Positions 8,449-18,171 of a stretch of DNA of 34,165 nucleotides are shown piece after piece. Origin of the DNA: an uncultured Neomegalonema sp. (GTDB taxonomy: Bacteria; Pseudomonadota; Alphaproteobacteria; Rhodobacterales; Rhodobacteraceae); contig CALKIZ010000044.1 in assembly GCA_937995735.1 (NCBI GenBank), forward strand, positions 1 to 34,165. Direction: 5' to 3'. The notes below the pieces were generated by a model. The model was not told the DNA's origin. It made no database searches and was given only the letters and a program-made list of their open reading frames with translations. Each line of letters starts with the position of its first letter. Positions within the stretch are counted from its first letter, which is position 1. The translations under genes were made by a program, and so were the position numbers.

Positions 8449-9108
8449 GAATGATCGTCTGAACGATGCTTCAAGTCATGGGCGATTATGGGCGCGTGCC
8501 TATGATTCTATCTGCAATCATCCGATTCGATCTTTTTGACTTAATTTGTACATTTTTCGTTCGTTTAAATAACCTAATGGTTGTCGTTATATTTCGATAT
8601 ACGACCTCAAGATGCTTAACTTTGAAATTAATTCTCTCGGTTTTGCGGCTTGCAAACAGAATCAAGATGTAGCGGTTTTTTGTTTTATTGCTAGTAGGTG
8701 TTGTGAATTTGAGCGGGATTTATTTATTGTGAGTAGATAATTCTTCGGGACTTTAGTGGTTTTAAGTCGATTGAGACCATTATGAGTCATTGACGCCCAT
8801 GTTGTCCCATGTCACACATATTTCAGAGAGGCTGGAGCGTTCGCGATACGAGATTTACAATAAATCAAAAAAGATCTGAGGCAGGTTTCGTACAGCATCA
8901 CTAAATTCTCTCCGGTAACAAAGTTGATCCGAGCAAAATCTGAGTAGAGACGCAGGCTTTACAACAGAGAAAAGACAAATACTTCGGACGAGGCAGGCGG
9001 CGGGATGCGTTATACGTATTCCGCTAGCCCCGGTTTAAAGTCAAAGTCCTTCCTCAATACTTGCGCATCTTAGACATCAGCTCGCGATCCAAAAGGCTGG
9101 GCGGTTGG
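8449..9108 (+). other. long leader of the dcw operon
   Basis: About 660 bases between the IS and mraZ show no convincing coding region. The left part is AT-rich (about 8510-8760). The middle holds the MraZ box array (8775-8809) overlapping a TTGACG at 8790-8795 that could be a -35 element; a clear -10 at normal spacing is not visible. The last 250 bases form a long apparent 5' leader with no riboswitch or hairpin I recognise. Confidence 0.5.
8775..8809 (-). promoter_or_regulatory. putative MraZ operator, four boxes at 10-bp period
   Basis: MraZ of E. coli binds direct repeats of TGGGN separated by 5 bases. On the minus strand the sequence reads TGGGA (8809-8805), 5 bases, TGGGC (8799-8795), 5 bases, TGACT (8789-8785), 5 bases, TGGTC (8779-8775). 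Two boxes are perfect and two are degenerate, at an exact 10-bp period. The array overlaps a TTGACG hexamer, so binding there could autorepress the dcw promoter. It lies 300 bases before mraZ, farther than usual. Confidence 0.6.
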
Positions 9109-9585
9109 ATGGCACTGTTTCTTTCGAGAAGCGTCCATAAAGTTGATAAAAAAGGCCGGGTCTCCGTGCCTTCCGGGTTCCGTGCGGCTTTGGGTGACGA
9201 GTTAGTACAGGGGCTAGGGCTGAATATGCCCATTGTCGGATTCGCCTGTATCGAAGCCCTTCCTTTTTCCAAGATTGAAGAACGCATGAGCGTTCTCGAC
9301 TCCTTACCAGTTGATGAGGCCGAGGCAATGTCTCTCGCGCACCAAATGCTGGGAACGCTTGCTCATGTGACATTCGATGGAGAAGGTCGAATTGTTCTGC
9401 CCGATTATCTCATGGAATATTCGGGCATCCGCGACAGCGCGACATTTGTTGGGCTGGGGCGGACTTTCCAAATTTGGGAAGCTGAGGCACTCGCCGCCCA
9501 TGACGTGTCTACCCGGACCATCGCCCGCGACAATATTAAACTTTTGCGTAAACCAACTTCAGCACTGGCAGAGGGTGAGGCGTGA
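9109..9585 (+). CDS. mraZ: transcriptional regulator MraZ
   Basis: MraZ (158 aa from this ATG) is the DNA-binding regulator encoded first in dcw clusters; in E. coli it binds upstream of its own operon and represses it. Two AbrB-like half-domains with the conserved DxxGR motif are visible: DKKGRVSVPSGFRAAL (residues about 12-27) and DGEGRIVLPDYLMEYSGI (about 90-107). I chose ATG at 9109 because homologues begin just before the FLSRSVHKVDKKGR block. The frame is open further upstream, and the ribosome site is weak. Its TGA overlaps the rsmH GTG (GTGA). A matching operator array lies upstream at 8775-8809. Confidence 0.93.
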   Translation: MALFLSRSVHKVDKKGRVSVPSGFRAALGDELVQGLGLNMPIVGFACIEALPFSKIEERMSVLDSLPVDEAEAMSLAHQMLGTLAHVTFDGEGRIVLPDYLMEYSGIRDSATFVGLGRTFQIWEAEALAAHDVSTRTIARDNIKLLRKPTSALAEGEA

Positions 9586-10622
9586 CACCCGAGGCTAAGT
9601 CAGCGGCAACAGCGTCGTTGGCCGCTGCACAAACCGACCACCTTCCCGTTTTGATCGCTGAAGTCGTTGAAGCGCTATCGCCTTCTGAAGGAGATGTTTT
9701 TCTCGACGGGACGTTTGGGGCAGGCGGTTATTCCCGCGCGCTTTTGGAGGCGTCCGATTGTCAGGTCATTGGCCTCGACCGTGATCCAGATGCGCTTTCC
9801 GAGGCGGCGAATTGGACGCCTTTATTCGAGGGAAGATTATCGCTGGAACAAAGCACATTCGGCGCGATGGAGAAAGCCGTCGAAAAATACCCGCCTGTTA
9901 CCGGCATAGTGTTGGATATCGGCGTTTCTTCTATGCAACTCGACCGCGCACGGAGGGGTTTTTCCTTTCTCCGCGACGGTCCGCTTGATATGCGAATGGA
10001 TCAGAGCGGTGTTTCAGCCGCCGAGCTTGTGAATGCGGTAGATGAGAGCGTCTTGGCAGACATCTTCTTTCAATACGGCGAAGAACGCCGTTCCCGTGCG
10101 CTTGCACGCGCGGTTGTTTCTGCGCGCACTTCAGCCCGGATTGAAACAACGGGCGCGCTTGCGGCAATCATTGAAAAAGCATCGCCGTCGAAGCGCCCCG
10201 GTCAACCGCATCCTGCTACCCGCGTATTTCAAGCCTTGCGCATTGCCGTCAATGATGAGCTGGGCGAGTTGGCGAAAGGTCTTGCGGCGGCGGAACGGAT
10301 TTTGGGTGAGGGCGGGCGTCTCGTCGTCGTCACATTCCATTCACTGGAGGATCGCGTCGTTAAGCGCTTTTTTCAGCAACGTAGTAAGCATGGCGGCGCT
10401 GGCGTATCGCGGTACGCGCCTGATGCGCCCAATGCCGCTGCACCAAGTTTCGAGATGATTAGCCGCAAGGCGGTGACGGCAGGTAAAACTGAGCTTGAAC
10501 AAAACCCGCGTGCGCGGTCGGCAAAGCTCCGAGCGGGTCGCCGCACGGCTGCGCCATCGCATCCGGAAGTCATGAGCGGGTTGGGTTTGCCGGGATTGGT
10601 CGCTTCTGGGAGTTTATTATGA
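9582..10622 (+). CDS. rsmH: 16S rRNA (cytosine1402-N4)-methyltransferase RsmH
   Basis: RsmH (MraW, 346 aa) methylates N4 of C1402 in the decoding centre of 16S rRNA using S-adenosylmethionine. Visible motifs are the N-terminal HLPVLIAEVVEAL, SAM motif I FLDGTFGAGGYSRALLEA (about residue 40), GLDRDPDAL, the IVLDIGVSSMQLDRARRGFS block, GERRSRALARAVV, the family segment KRPGQPHPATRVFQALRIAVN, and VVTFHSLEDRVVKRFF. The start is GTG within the overlap with mraZ, preceded by GAGGGTGAGG. Length and order are those expected for this cluster position. Its TGA overlaps the ftsL ATG. Confidence 0.97.
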   Translation: MTPEAKSAATASLAAAQTDHLPVLIAEVVEALSPSEGDVFLDGTFGAGGYSRALLEASDCQVIGLDRDPDALSEAANWTPLFEGRLSLEQSTFGAMEKAVEKYPPVTGIVLDIGVSSMQLDRARRGFSFLRDGPLDMRMDQSGVSAAELVNAVDESVLADIFFQYGEERRSRALARAVVSARTSARIETTGALAAIIEKASPSKRPGQPHPATRVFQALRIAVNDELGELAKGLAAAERILGEGGRLVVVTFHSLEDRVVKRFFQQRSKHGGAGVSRYAPDAPNAAAPSFEMISRKAVTAGKTELEQNPRARSAKLRAGRRTAAPSHPEVMSGLGLPGLVASGSLL

Positions 10623-10939
10623 TCGGCTCATTTCTTAGGATTGTAACGGTATTGGCGGCCTTCGCTGTGGTTCTTTCCGCGACGATGCTTTACCGCGTGA
10701 AAACTGAAACCCGGCAGTTGAAAGCGGAAATCCGCGCGCTCGAGCGCGAGGGCGACACTATTCGTAACCGGATTGACGCGCTTGAAACCGAGTGGGCTTA
10801 TTTGAATTCGCCCGGATATTTGTCTGATCTGGTGCGTATTCATGCGGATACATTGCGCCTTGAAGAGCGCGTGCCGGATAATTTTGCCCGCCTGTCAGAG
10901 ATTCCACCGCGTGGCGCATTGGCCCTAGGAGATCAATAG
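10619..10939 (+). CDS. ftsL: cell division protein FtsL
   Basis: A 106-aa bitopic membrane protein in the FtsL position between rsmH and ftsI. A single N-terminal helix (about residues 5-25, LRIVTVLAAFAVVLSATMLY) is followed by a charged heptad stretch (KTETRQLKAEIRALEREGD and onward to about residue 60) expected to form the periplasmic coiled coil. FtsL proteins pair with FtsB and FtsQ to activate septal FtsWI. Sequence conservation is low in this family, so the call rests on size, topology and synteny. It overlaps rsmH by 4 bases (ATGA), and its TAG directly abuts the ftsI ATG. Confidence 0.88.
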   Translation: MIGSFLRIVTVLAAFAVVLSATMLYRVKTETRQLKAEIRALEREGDTIRNRIDALETEWAYLNSPGYLSDLVRIHADTLRLEERVPDNFARLSEIPPRGALALGDQ

Positions 10940-12700
10940 ATGAAACCTTTGTTTGATCCCGCGCCTTTTGAACAACGCGCTGAGGAAATTGAGATCGAGC
11001 CAGTTGCCAGAGTGCGCAAACCCTATTCGCATCGCCTGCGGATGCGGATTGCGGCGACGACATTTCTGATCGCTTTTGCTGCGCTTGGCTGGCGCATGTC
11101 GGCGATTGCGCTGGAACATGATGCGCCGCAAGAAGCCAAGCGCTCGACAGGTGGTATCGAACAAGTAAACCGCCGCGCATCTTTACTGGATCGCAATGGC
11201 CGCTTGCTCGCGTCGACTTTGCAGACGTGGGAAGTTTTCGTTCACCCACGAGAGTCCCTTGGGGCTGGCGGTGTCTCGCCGGATGACCTTGAGAAACTCG
11301 GTGAGATTTTTCCGCGCCTCGATCTGATCAAATTGCGGGGTCATCTAAACGAAGGCGATCGCAAGTTTTTCTGGATTGCACGCAAAGCATCCTCGGATCA
11401 ATGGCGCCGCGCGCGCGATCTGGGAATAATCGGCGTCTATGCCAAGCAACGCGAAGACCGGGTGTATCCGGCGGGCCGCGTTGTGGCTCATATTGTTGGC
11501 GGTGTTGATGTCGATAATATCGGCGTTGCCGGCGTTGAGTCTGGTTTAGAAGATCGCATCGGCGGTCCTGATAATTCGGGCAAACCGCTGCGTTTATCTG
11601 TTGATTTGCGGGTGCAGACCGCCCTTCGGAATACTTTGTCAGCCGCAAAGTCTGAATTCGCCGCTCCCGGTGCGGCGGGCTTGGTTATGAAGGTCCGCAC
11701 AGGTGAGATGTTGGCAATGGTTTCGCTGCCAGATTTTGACCCGAACAACCGTCCTGCGGCTCCGAAAACTTTCGACGAGCAAGCACGCAGCCCGATCTTT
11801 AACAAAGTAACGCAAGGCGCTTTTGAGCTTGGGTCAATTTTCAAACTTTTGACCACGGCGATGGCGCTCGAATCCGGTGCGGCTAATTTAGACACCCCGC
11901 TCAATGCGACCGCTCCGATCCGCCGTGGTGGTTTCACGATTTCTGACTATCTCGGAAAAGGCCGCTGGATGTCGGTGCGCGAGATGGTGCGGTATTCCTC
12001 TAACATCGCCGCTGTCCGGGTCGCAGAACTTGTCGGGTCAGAGCGCCAAAAAGCCTATTTCGAACAATTCGGGATCAGTGGAAAAGTTCCGCTTGTTGGC
12101 GTTCCGAATGGTGAGCTCAGCCGTGCACAGCTTCCAAGGCAATGGGGGTCATCGGAATCCGCAACGGTATCTTATGGCCACGGCATTTCAGTTTCGCCAC
12201 TGCACCTCGCAACCGCGCTGGCATCTTTGGCAAATGACGGCTGCAAAGTGACACCGACCTTGCTGAAAGTTTATGAAAGTGACTTGCCAGCGGAATGTGA
12301 TCGCATTGTTTCGAGCGACACCTCAGAGAAAATTCGTGGCCTCATGCGCCTCGTTGCTGAGAAAAGCTCGGGCCGCAACGCGAATATTCCCGGTTATGAA
12401 ATTGGCGGCAAGACAGGCACGGCCTATCAGGTGAAACCGTCGGGTGGATATAACACGGACAAGCGTTTTAATTCTTTCGCCGCGCTTTGGCCAACTTCTG
12501 ACCCTGAATACCTGATGTTCATTTCACTGGACGATCCGAAACTTTTGGACGGCACGCGCAGGCTCCCTCTGGCGGGTCACACCGCAGCACCCACGGCGGG
12601 CAGTGCGTTAGAGCGTATCGCGCCATTGCTCGGCATGGTTCCACGGGATCGGTTCCGCGAAACGGTTAGTGTAGAAGAAAAGCAGGACGACGAAGGATGA
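10940..12700 (+). CDS. ftsI: septal peptidoglycan transpeptidase FtsI (PBP3)
   Basis: A 586-aa class B penicillin-binding protein that crosslinks septal peptidoglycan. A cytoplasmic tail and one membrane helix (about residues 42-58, ATTFLIAFAALGWRMSA) precede the PBP dimerisation domain (NRRASLLDRNGRLLAST). The transpeptidase domain carries all three motifs: SxxK at Ser299-Lys302 (GSIFK), SSN at 353-355 and KTGT at Lys491. It ends with an acidic tail. The order ftsL-ftsI-murE and the SEDS partner ftsW in the same operon support FtsI over an elongation PBP. Its TGA overlaps the murE ATG. Confidence 0.96.
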   Translation: MKPLFDPAPFEQRAEEIEIEPVARVRKPYSHRLRMRIAATTFLIAFAALGWRMSAIALEHDAPQEAKRSTGGIEQVNRRASLLDRNGRLLASTLQTWEVFVHPRESLGAGGVSPDDLEKLGEIFPRLDLIKLRGHLNEGDRKFFWIARKASSDQWRRARDLGIIGVYAKQREDRVYPAGRVVAHIVGGVDVDNIGVAGVESGLEDRIGGPDNSGKPLRLSVDLRVQTALRNTLSAAKSEFAAPGAAGLVMKVRTGEMLAMVSLPDFDPNNRPAAPKTFDEQARSPIFNKVTQGAFELGSIFKLLTTAMALESGAANLDTPLNATAPIRRGGFTISDYLGKGRWMSVREMVRYSSNIAAVRVAELVGSERQKAYFEQFGISGKVPLVGVPNGELSRAQLPRQWGSSESATVSYGHGISVSPLHLATALASLANDGCKVTPTLLKVYESDLPAECDRIVSSDTSEKIRGLMRLVAEKSSGRNANIPGYEIGGKTGTAYQVKPSGGYNTDKRFNSFAALWPTSDPEYLMFISLDDPKLLDGTRRLPLAGHTAAPTAGSALERIAPLLGMVPRDRFRETVSVEEKQDDEG

Positions 12701-14226
12701 ACGCAACTGTCGCCAGTCTTGATCTGCTAAAGGGCGGCTCCGTATTGGGGCCGTCTTTGGCGTCTGAAGACGTGGTGACAGGTTTGACGGTAGACAGCCG
12801 CGAGGTGAAACCCGGCTATGTCTTTTTTGCCGCGAAGGGCGCAAAGCTGGATGGTGCGCGCTTTATCCAATACGCCGCGCGGCAACAAGCGCTTGCAGCG
12901 GTGTGTACGCTAGAAGGAGCGGTTACGGCATTAGAAACCGGCGCTGCCCCGATCCCACTCATCATCGTAGACGATCCGCGCCTTGCGCTGGCAAACGCTG
13001 CGGCGCGCTTTATCGGCAAACAGCCTAAGACAGTTGCTGCGATCACCGGCACGAGCGGCAAAACATCTACAGCAGATTTTCTGCGCCAGATTTGGGAGTT
13101 GATCGGAGAGAAAGCCGCAAGTTTCGGCACAACCGGCGTGAAGGCTCCCGGCCTTGATCTTCCCGGCGGTTTGACCACACCTGATCCGGTCGGGCTGCAC
13201 AATCTTCTCGCTACATTGACAGATCACGGCGCGACTCATGCCGCGATGGAGGCGTCTTCGCATGGCCTTGATCAACGCCGCATGGATGGTGTGAAAGTCG
13301 CTGCGTCCGCGCTTACGAATATCGCGCGTGATCATATGGATTACCATCCGACATCGGCGAATTATGCCGCTGCAAAGCTACGGCTTTTTTCTGATTTGAC
13401 CCCTGCGGGTGCACCTGTCGTGGTGAATGCGGATGACACCATCTTTCCGTTGGTCGCACAGATTGCGGCGGCGCGCGGGCAGGTTCTTGTTCCTGTTGGA
13501 GAGGGTGACGCGGCGGCGTCCGGTATTCGTATCATTGCAACAAAGTTTGATGATGCGGGACAGACCGTCGAGATTGAATGGGATGGAAACTATTCCGTTC
13601 GCTTGCCGCTTATCGGAGCCTTCCAAGCCCGCAATGTGTTGACCGCTGCGGCCCTCGCGGTGGGCTGCGGGGCGGATAAAGATAAAGTGCTGACATCGCT
13701 GTCGTTACTACAAGGCGTCCGGGGCCGCATGGAGCTTGTCGCCCGCCGCGCGAACGGGGCCGCGATCTATGTTGATTACGCTCATAAACCTGATGCAATG
13801 GTTGCCGCTTTGCGCGGAATGCGTCCGCATGTAGAAAAAAGACTTCATGTTGTCTTCGGTGCAGGAGGTGACCGCGACCCCGGCAAGCGCCCCCTCATGG
13901 GCGAAGCCGCTGCAAAACACGCCGATGTCATTTTAGTCACCGACGATAATCCGCGCTCCGAAGATCCGGCGACAATCCGCAAAGCCATACTTGAGGCCGC
14001 ACCTGAAGCCACCGAAGTTGGCGACCGCGCCGAAGCCATCTTACGCGCGATTGACGGTTTGGAAGAAGGTGATGTTCTTTTGATTGCGGGCAAGGGTCAC
14101 GAAACCGGACAGATTGTTAATGGCGACATTATCCCTTTCGATGACACAGAACATGCCCGCGCTGCCGTCGTCGTTCTTGATGCGGACGAGGAAGATGTCC
14201 TCAAAATGCTGAAAGGGGACTCGTAA
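12697..14226 (+). CDS. murE: UDP-MurNAc-L-Ala-D-Glu:meso-DAP ligase MurE
   Basis: MurE (509 aa) adds the third residue of the stem peptide in an ATP-dependent cytoplasmic step. The N-terminal UDP-binding domain (VVTGLTVDSREVKPGYVFFA) is followed by the ATP-binding loop ITGTSGKTSTADFLRQ (about residue 115), the HGLDQRRMDGV block and the C-terminal domain. The motif DDNPRSEDP (near residue 414) contains DNPR, which marks ligases that use meso-diaminopimelate rather than lysine, so the wall is the usual Gram-negative A1-gamma type. Start ATG overlaps the ftsI stop, and the stop TAA abuts the murF ATG. Confidence 0.97.
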   Translation: MNATVASLDLLKGGSVLGPSLASEDVVTGLTVDSREVKPGYVFFAAKGAKLDGARFIQYAARQQALAAVCTLEGAVTALETGAAPIPLIIVDDPRLALANAAARFIGKQPKTVAAITGTSGKTSTADFLRQIWELIGEKAASFGTTGVKAPGLDLPGGLTTPDPVGLHNLLATLTDHGATHAAMEASSHGLDQRRMDGVKVAASALTNIARDHMDYHPTSANYAAAKLRLFSDLTPAGAPVVVNADDTIFPLVAQIAAARGQVLVPVGEGDAAASGIRIIATKFDDAGQTVEIEWDGNYSVRLPLIGAFQARNVLTAAALAVGCGADKDKVLTSLSLLQGVRGRMELVARRANGAAIYVDYAHKPDAMVAALRGMRPHVEKRLHVVFGAGGDRDPGKRPLMGEAAAKHADVILVTDDNPRSEDPATIRKAILEAAPEATEVGDRAEAILRAIDGLEEGDVLLIAGKGHETGQIVNGDIIPFDDTEHARAAVVVLDADEEDVLKMLKGDS

Positions 14227-15651
14227 ATGCTCTGGACCCGCGACGCCCTTCTCGCTGCAACAAAAGCAAAAGCGAATGGAGATTGGGATGGCATTTCCGG
14301 TGTCTCCATCGACACACGGACCATTCGCGAGGGTGATTTATTCGTCGCCTTAAAAGATCAACGCGATGGGCATGATTTTGTCGGCATGGCGTTTGAGAAA
14401 GGCGCAGCGGCGGCCCTCGTCTCAAAGCCCGAAGTCTGTCCCGACGGTGCAGCACTTGTCGTCGACGATACTTTGGGTGCACTTGAGGCGCTGGGCATTG
14501 CAGCGCGGAGCCGTGCAGGTAATCTGTCGGCTATCGCAGTAACCGGCTCGGTCGGAAAAACCTCGGTTAAAGAGGCGCTGCTCCATGTGCTATCGGCACA
14601 AGGCAAAACTCACGCATCGGAAAAATCCTATAACAACCATTGGGGCGTTCCACTCACCCTCGCGCGGATGCCTGCAGAAACTGAATACGGGGTGTTCGAA
14701 ATTGGCATGAACCATCTCGGTGAAATCTCACCGCTGACACGCATGGTCCGCCCTCATATCGCGATTGTCACCACGGTCGTTCCTGCGCATCTTGGCAACT
14801 TCAACGACGAGTCAGAAATCGCGCAAGCCAAGTCTGAGATTTTCGAGGGGTTATTGCCGGATGGAACCGCACTGATCAACCGCGACAATCCTTGGTTCGA
14901 TACGTTGTCCCGCCGCGCGACTGAGTTGGGCGCAAAAGTCATCGGTTTCGGCGAACATCCCGAAGCCGAAATTCGCCTCACACATCTGACCCAACAGGCA
15001 ACCTCGGCAAGTGTCGAAGCCGACATCATGGGTGAGTCTGTCCTCTACAAACTCAATGCCCCTGGCAAACACCACGCCTTAAACAGCCTCGCGGTTTTGG
15101 GGGCTGTATCATTGGCGGGCGGTGATCTTGCCCGTGCAGCGCTTTCCCTTCAGGGATGGTATCCCGGCGAAGGTAGAGGCTCGCGCGAAAATATTCTGAT
15201 TGATCCGGTTGACCCTGACAGTTCATTTTTGCTGATTGATGAAAGTTACAACGCGAACCCTGCCTCGGTCCGGGCGGCACTAGAAACGATTGGCTTGGCA
15301 GAGCCGGGACTTAACCCGACAGGGCGGCGTGGCAGACGCATCGCTGTGATTGGAGACATGCTCGAGCTTGGCCCGCGCGCTGATGAGCTTCATGCCGAGA
15401 TTGCGAAAGCACCTGAAATCGCGTCGGTTGATTTGGTTTATGCCTGCGGACCACATTCCCGCGCGCTTTATGACGCGCTTCCGCCAGAGAAGCGCGGTGA
15501 ATGGGCCGAAGATTCTGCGGCGCTTGCCCCGATTGTGAATGAGGCTATTCGGATCGGCGATGCGCTGGTGATCAAGGGATCGCTCGGATCGCGGATGGCT
15601 AAAATTGTTGATGTAATAAGTGCGCCCGGTGCGCGGCGCAAACGCGCCTGA
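14227..15651 (+). CDS. murF: UDP-MurNAc-tripeptide:D-Ala-D-Ala ligase MurF
   Basis: MurF (474 aa) attaches D-Ala-D-Ala to give UDP-MurNAc-pentapeptide. Seen in order are the N-terminal substrate domain ([19 protein letters not shown]), the P-loop [18 protein letters not shown] (about residue 102), the family block [26 protein letters not shown], and the C-terminal [18 protein letters not shown]. All the Mur-ligase signatures are present at normal spacing. It begins directly after the murE stop; mraY follows after a 17-base gap containing AGGAAAAGGA, a strong ribosome site. Confidence 0.97.
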   Translation: MLWTRDALLAATKAKANGDWDGISGVSIDTRTIREGDLFVALKDQRDGHDFVGMAFEKGAAAALVSKPEVCPDGAALVVDDTLGALEALGIAARSRAGNLSAIAVTGSVGKTSVKEALLHVLSAQGKTHASEKSYNNHWGVPLTLARMPAETEYGVFEIGMNHLGEISPLTRMVRPHIAIVTTVVPAHLGNFNDESEIAQAKSEIFEGLLPDGTALINRDNPWFDTLSRRATELGAKVIGFGEHPEAEIRLTHLTQQATSASVEADIMGESVLYKLNAPGKHHALNSLAVLGAVSLAGGDLARAALSLQGWYPGEGRGSRENILIDPVDPDSSFLLIDESYNANPASVRAALETIGLAEPGLNPTGRRGRRIAVIGDMLELGPRADELHAEIAKAPEIASVDLVYACGPHSRALYDALPPEKRGEWAEDSAALAPIVNEAIRIGDALVIKGSLGSRMAKIVDVISAPGARRKRA

Positions 15652-15668
15652 GGAAAAGGACAACCCAG

Positions 15669-16757
15669 ATGCTTTACCATTTCCTCACCCCCCTCGCGGA
15701 CAGCTTTGGCGGCTTCAATGTATTCCGGTACATCACCTTCCGTACCGGCGGCGCGTTGATGACGTCGTTGATTTTGTTCTTTATCTTTGGCCGCCCGATG
15801 ATTGATTGGCTTCGGGGTAAACAAGGTAAAGGCCAACCGATCCGCGATGATGGTCCGGCAAGGCATATCATTGAAAAAGCCGGTACACCGACGATGGGTG
15901 GCGTGATGATCCTAGGATCAATAACAGTGTCATGCATCTTATGGGGCCGCTTTGATCAGGGGTTTCTCTGGATCGTTTTACTCACCATGCTCGGGTTTGG
16001 GGCGATTGGGTTTTGGGATGACTTTTTGAAAGTCTCGAAAAAAAATACCAAAGGCGCACCCGGAAAAATTCGATTACTGCTCGGTCTTTTAATTGCCCTC
16101 ACTGCAGCGATATGGGCGACGTACCTGACCCCAGAACCACTACAGCAAAAACTGGCGCTACCTTTTTTCAAAGAAACCCTGATTGATTTTGGAATTTTGT
16201 TTTTCCCCTTTGCAATGTTTGTCATCGTTGGTGCTGCAAACTCGGTTAACTTGACCGATGGGTTGGATGGCCTTGCGATTGTTCCGGTGATGATTGCCGC
16301 GCTCTCCTTTGCCTTGATTGCTTATTTTGTGGGGAACGCGAAGTTTTCGGAATACCTGCAAATTCATTACGTGCCGGGTACGGGAGAGATCGCAGTCTTT
16401 GTCGGCGCATTGGTCGGGGCCGGTTTGGGCTTTCTATGGTTTAACGCTCCACCGGCGATGGTGTTTATGGGCGATACGGGCAGCTTGGCACTCGGCGGGG
16501 CATTGGGCGCAATCGGTGTTGCGACCAAGCACGAGTTGGTTCTTGCGATCATTGGCGGTCTTTTCGTCGTTGAGACGCTCAGCGTGATTGTTCAGGTCGC
16601 CAGCTTTAAAATGACGGGCAAGCGCGTTTTCCGAATGGCCCCGATCCATCACCACTTTGAACAAAAAGGCTGGCAGGAATCGACCATCGTGATCCGCTTT
16701 TGGATCATTTCCGTGATCTTGGCCCTTATCGGCCTTGCCACCCTGAAATTGCGGTAA
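15669..16757 (+). CDS. mraY: phospho-N-acetylmuramoyl-pentapeptide transferase MraY
   Basis: MraY (362 aa) transfers phospho-MurNAc-pentapeptide to undecaprenyl phosphate to form lipid I in the inner membrane. About ten hydrophobic helices are evident. Conserved cytoplasmic motifs are [11 protein letters not shown] (about residue 77), [16 protein letters not shown] with the Asp pair (about 115), [15 protein letters not shown] (about 192), [14 protein letters not shown] (about 266) and the histidine motif [13 protein letters not shown] (about 322). The ribosome site is AGGAAAAGGA. It ends 4 bases before the murD GTG. Confidence 0.97.
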   Translation: MLYHFLTPLADSFGGFNVFRYITFRTGGALMTSLILFFIFGRPMIDWLRGKQGKGQPIRDDGPARHIIEKAGTPTMGGVMILGSITVSCILWGRFDQGFLWIVLLTMLGFGAIGFWDDFLKVSKKNTKGAPGKIRLLLGLLIALTAAIWATYLTPEPLQQKLALPFFKETLIDFGILFFPFAMFVIVGAANSVNLTDGLDGLAIVPVMIAALSFALIAYFVGNAKFSEYLQIHYVPGTGEIAVFVGALVGAGLGFLWFNAPPAMVFMGDTGSLALGGALGAIGVATKHELVLAIIGGLFVVETLSVIVQVASFKMTGKRVFRMAPIHHHFEQKGWQESTIVIRFWIISVILALIGLATLKLR

Positions 16758-16761
16758 GCCT

Positions 16762-18171
16762 GTGATTGTCGTTCAGGCATATGAAGGCAAGCGTGTCGGC
16801 ATCCTCGGCATGGGTCGCTCGGGGCTTGCTGCGGCGGCGGCATTGGAAGCGGGCGGCGCAACCCCGATATGCTGGGATGATAACGAGGCTGGGCAAGAAG
16901 CAGCGCGGAGCGCGGGCTTTTCTGTCGAGAATTTGACGCACGAAGAACCGTATGCCGATCTTGCCGCGTTGATCGTCTCTCCCGGCATTCCGCATCTTTA
17001 CCCGTCCCCGCACCGTGCGGTCGAACAAGCATGGTCGACGCGCGTTCCTGTCGATAACGACATCGGGTTATTCTTTCAGGAGATGTTCACGTGGGAGCCG
17101 GGCGCAGATGATGACGGGGAAGCATCACCATCCGTGATTGCAATCACCGGCTCGAACGGCAAATCGACCTGCACGGCCTTGATCCATCATATCCTCACCG
17201 AAGCAGGGCGCGAGACGCAACTGGGCGGCAATATCGGCGTTGGTGTTCTCAGCCTGACATACCCGCGTTCGCGCGAAGTGATCGTACTCGAACTGTCGAG
17301 CTATCAGACTGACCTCGCCCGATACCTGACCCCTGATGTCGCAATCTTTCTAAACCTGTCGGATGACCACCTCGACCGTCATGCTGGTCGCGGAGGATAC
17401 TTCGCCGCCAAGAAACGCATGTTCCAAAACGGCCCCAAATCAGTCATCGGAGTTGATGAAGCCGAAGGCCGCGCTTTAATGAACAGCCTTGATGGGTTTG
17501 CGGAAACGGTTTTGCCGATCTCATCCGCCCACAATTTAAAGAACGAGAACTGGTCGGTATTTCTGCGTAAAAAGCATCTCGTTGAACATCGCGACGGCAA
17601 GCAAGTCGCCTCCTTCGATTTACGGGAAGCACCGGCTCTGCGCGGCGCGCATAACGCACAAAATGCAGCGGCGGCATTCGCCGCATGTCGCTTGCTCGGT
17701 CTTGGCCCGAGGCAAATTGAACCGGGGCTACGCAGTTTTCCGGGGCTTGCTCACCGCTTGCAACAGATCGCCGAAGTTGATGGCGTTCGCTACGTGAACG
17801 ACTCCAAAGCAACCAATGCAGACGCAGCAGAAAAAGCGCTACTGTCATTCGAAAACATCCGTTGGATTGTGGGGGGCAAAGCGAAAGACGGCGGTATCAC
17901 TGATTTGCTGACCTTGATGGACCGCGTTACGAAATCATACCTGATTGGCGAAGCCGCACCCGCTTTTTCAGAACAACTTGGCGGGCATCCTCATGTGATT
18001 GCCGAAACTATTGAGCAAGCAGTCGCACTCGCCAATGCCGACGCGCAAGAAGGCGATACAATTCTTCTCGCCCCCGCCTGCGCGAGCTTTGACCAATACC
18101 CGAACTTCGAAGTCCGTGGAGACGCTTTTTGCACCGCCGTTAAACGTCTCATAGAGGAGCGCGCCGCATGA
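16762..18171 (+). CDS. murD: UDP-MurNAc-L-alanine:D-glutamate ligase MurD
   Basis: MurD (469 aa) adds D-glutamate to UDP-MurNAc-L-Ala. The N-terminal Rossmann-like domain (KRVGILGMGRSGLAAAAAL) binds UDP-MurNAc. The ATP loop AITGSNGKSTCTALIHHIL is near residue 130. Downstream are LELSSYQTDLARYL, LNLSDDHLDRHAG, the ligase block LAHRLQQIAEVDGVRYVNDSKATN and the C-terminal LAPACASFDQYPNFEVRGDAF. The start is GTG at 16762, 4 bases after mraY, with only a weak ribosome site, so coupling to mraY translation is likely. Its TGA overlaps the ftsW ATG. Confidence 0.97.
   Translation: MIVVQAYEGKRVGILGMGRSGLAAAAALEAGGATPICWDDNEAGQEAARSAGFSVENLTHEEPYADLAALIVSPGIPHLYPSPHRAVEQAWSTRVPVDNDIGLFFQEMFTWEPGADDDGEASPSVIAITGSNGKSTCTALIHHILTEAGRETQLGGNIGVGVLSLTYPRSREVIVLELSSYQTDLARYLTPDVAIFLNLSDDHLDRHAGRGGYFAAKKRMFQNGPKSVIGVDEAEGRALMNSLDGFAETVLPISSAHNLKNENWSVFLRKKHLVEHRDGKQVASFDLREAPALRGAHNAQNAAAAFAACRLLGLGPRQIEPGLRSFPGLAHRLQQIAEVDGVRYVNDSKATNADAAEKALLSFENIRWIVGGKAKDGGITDLLTLMDRVTKSYLIGEAAPAFSEQLGGHPHVIAETIEQAVALANADAQEGDTILLAPACASFDQYPNFEVRGDAFCTAVKRLIEERAA

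Noticed and set aside
8466-8672. Plus-strand frame of 68 codons in the dcw leader.
   Set aside because: No ribosome site, AT-rich hydrophobic translation, and no recognisable protein features.
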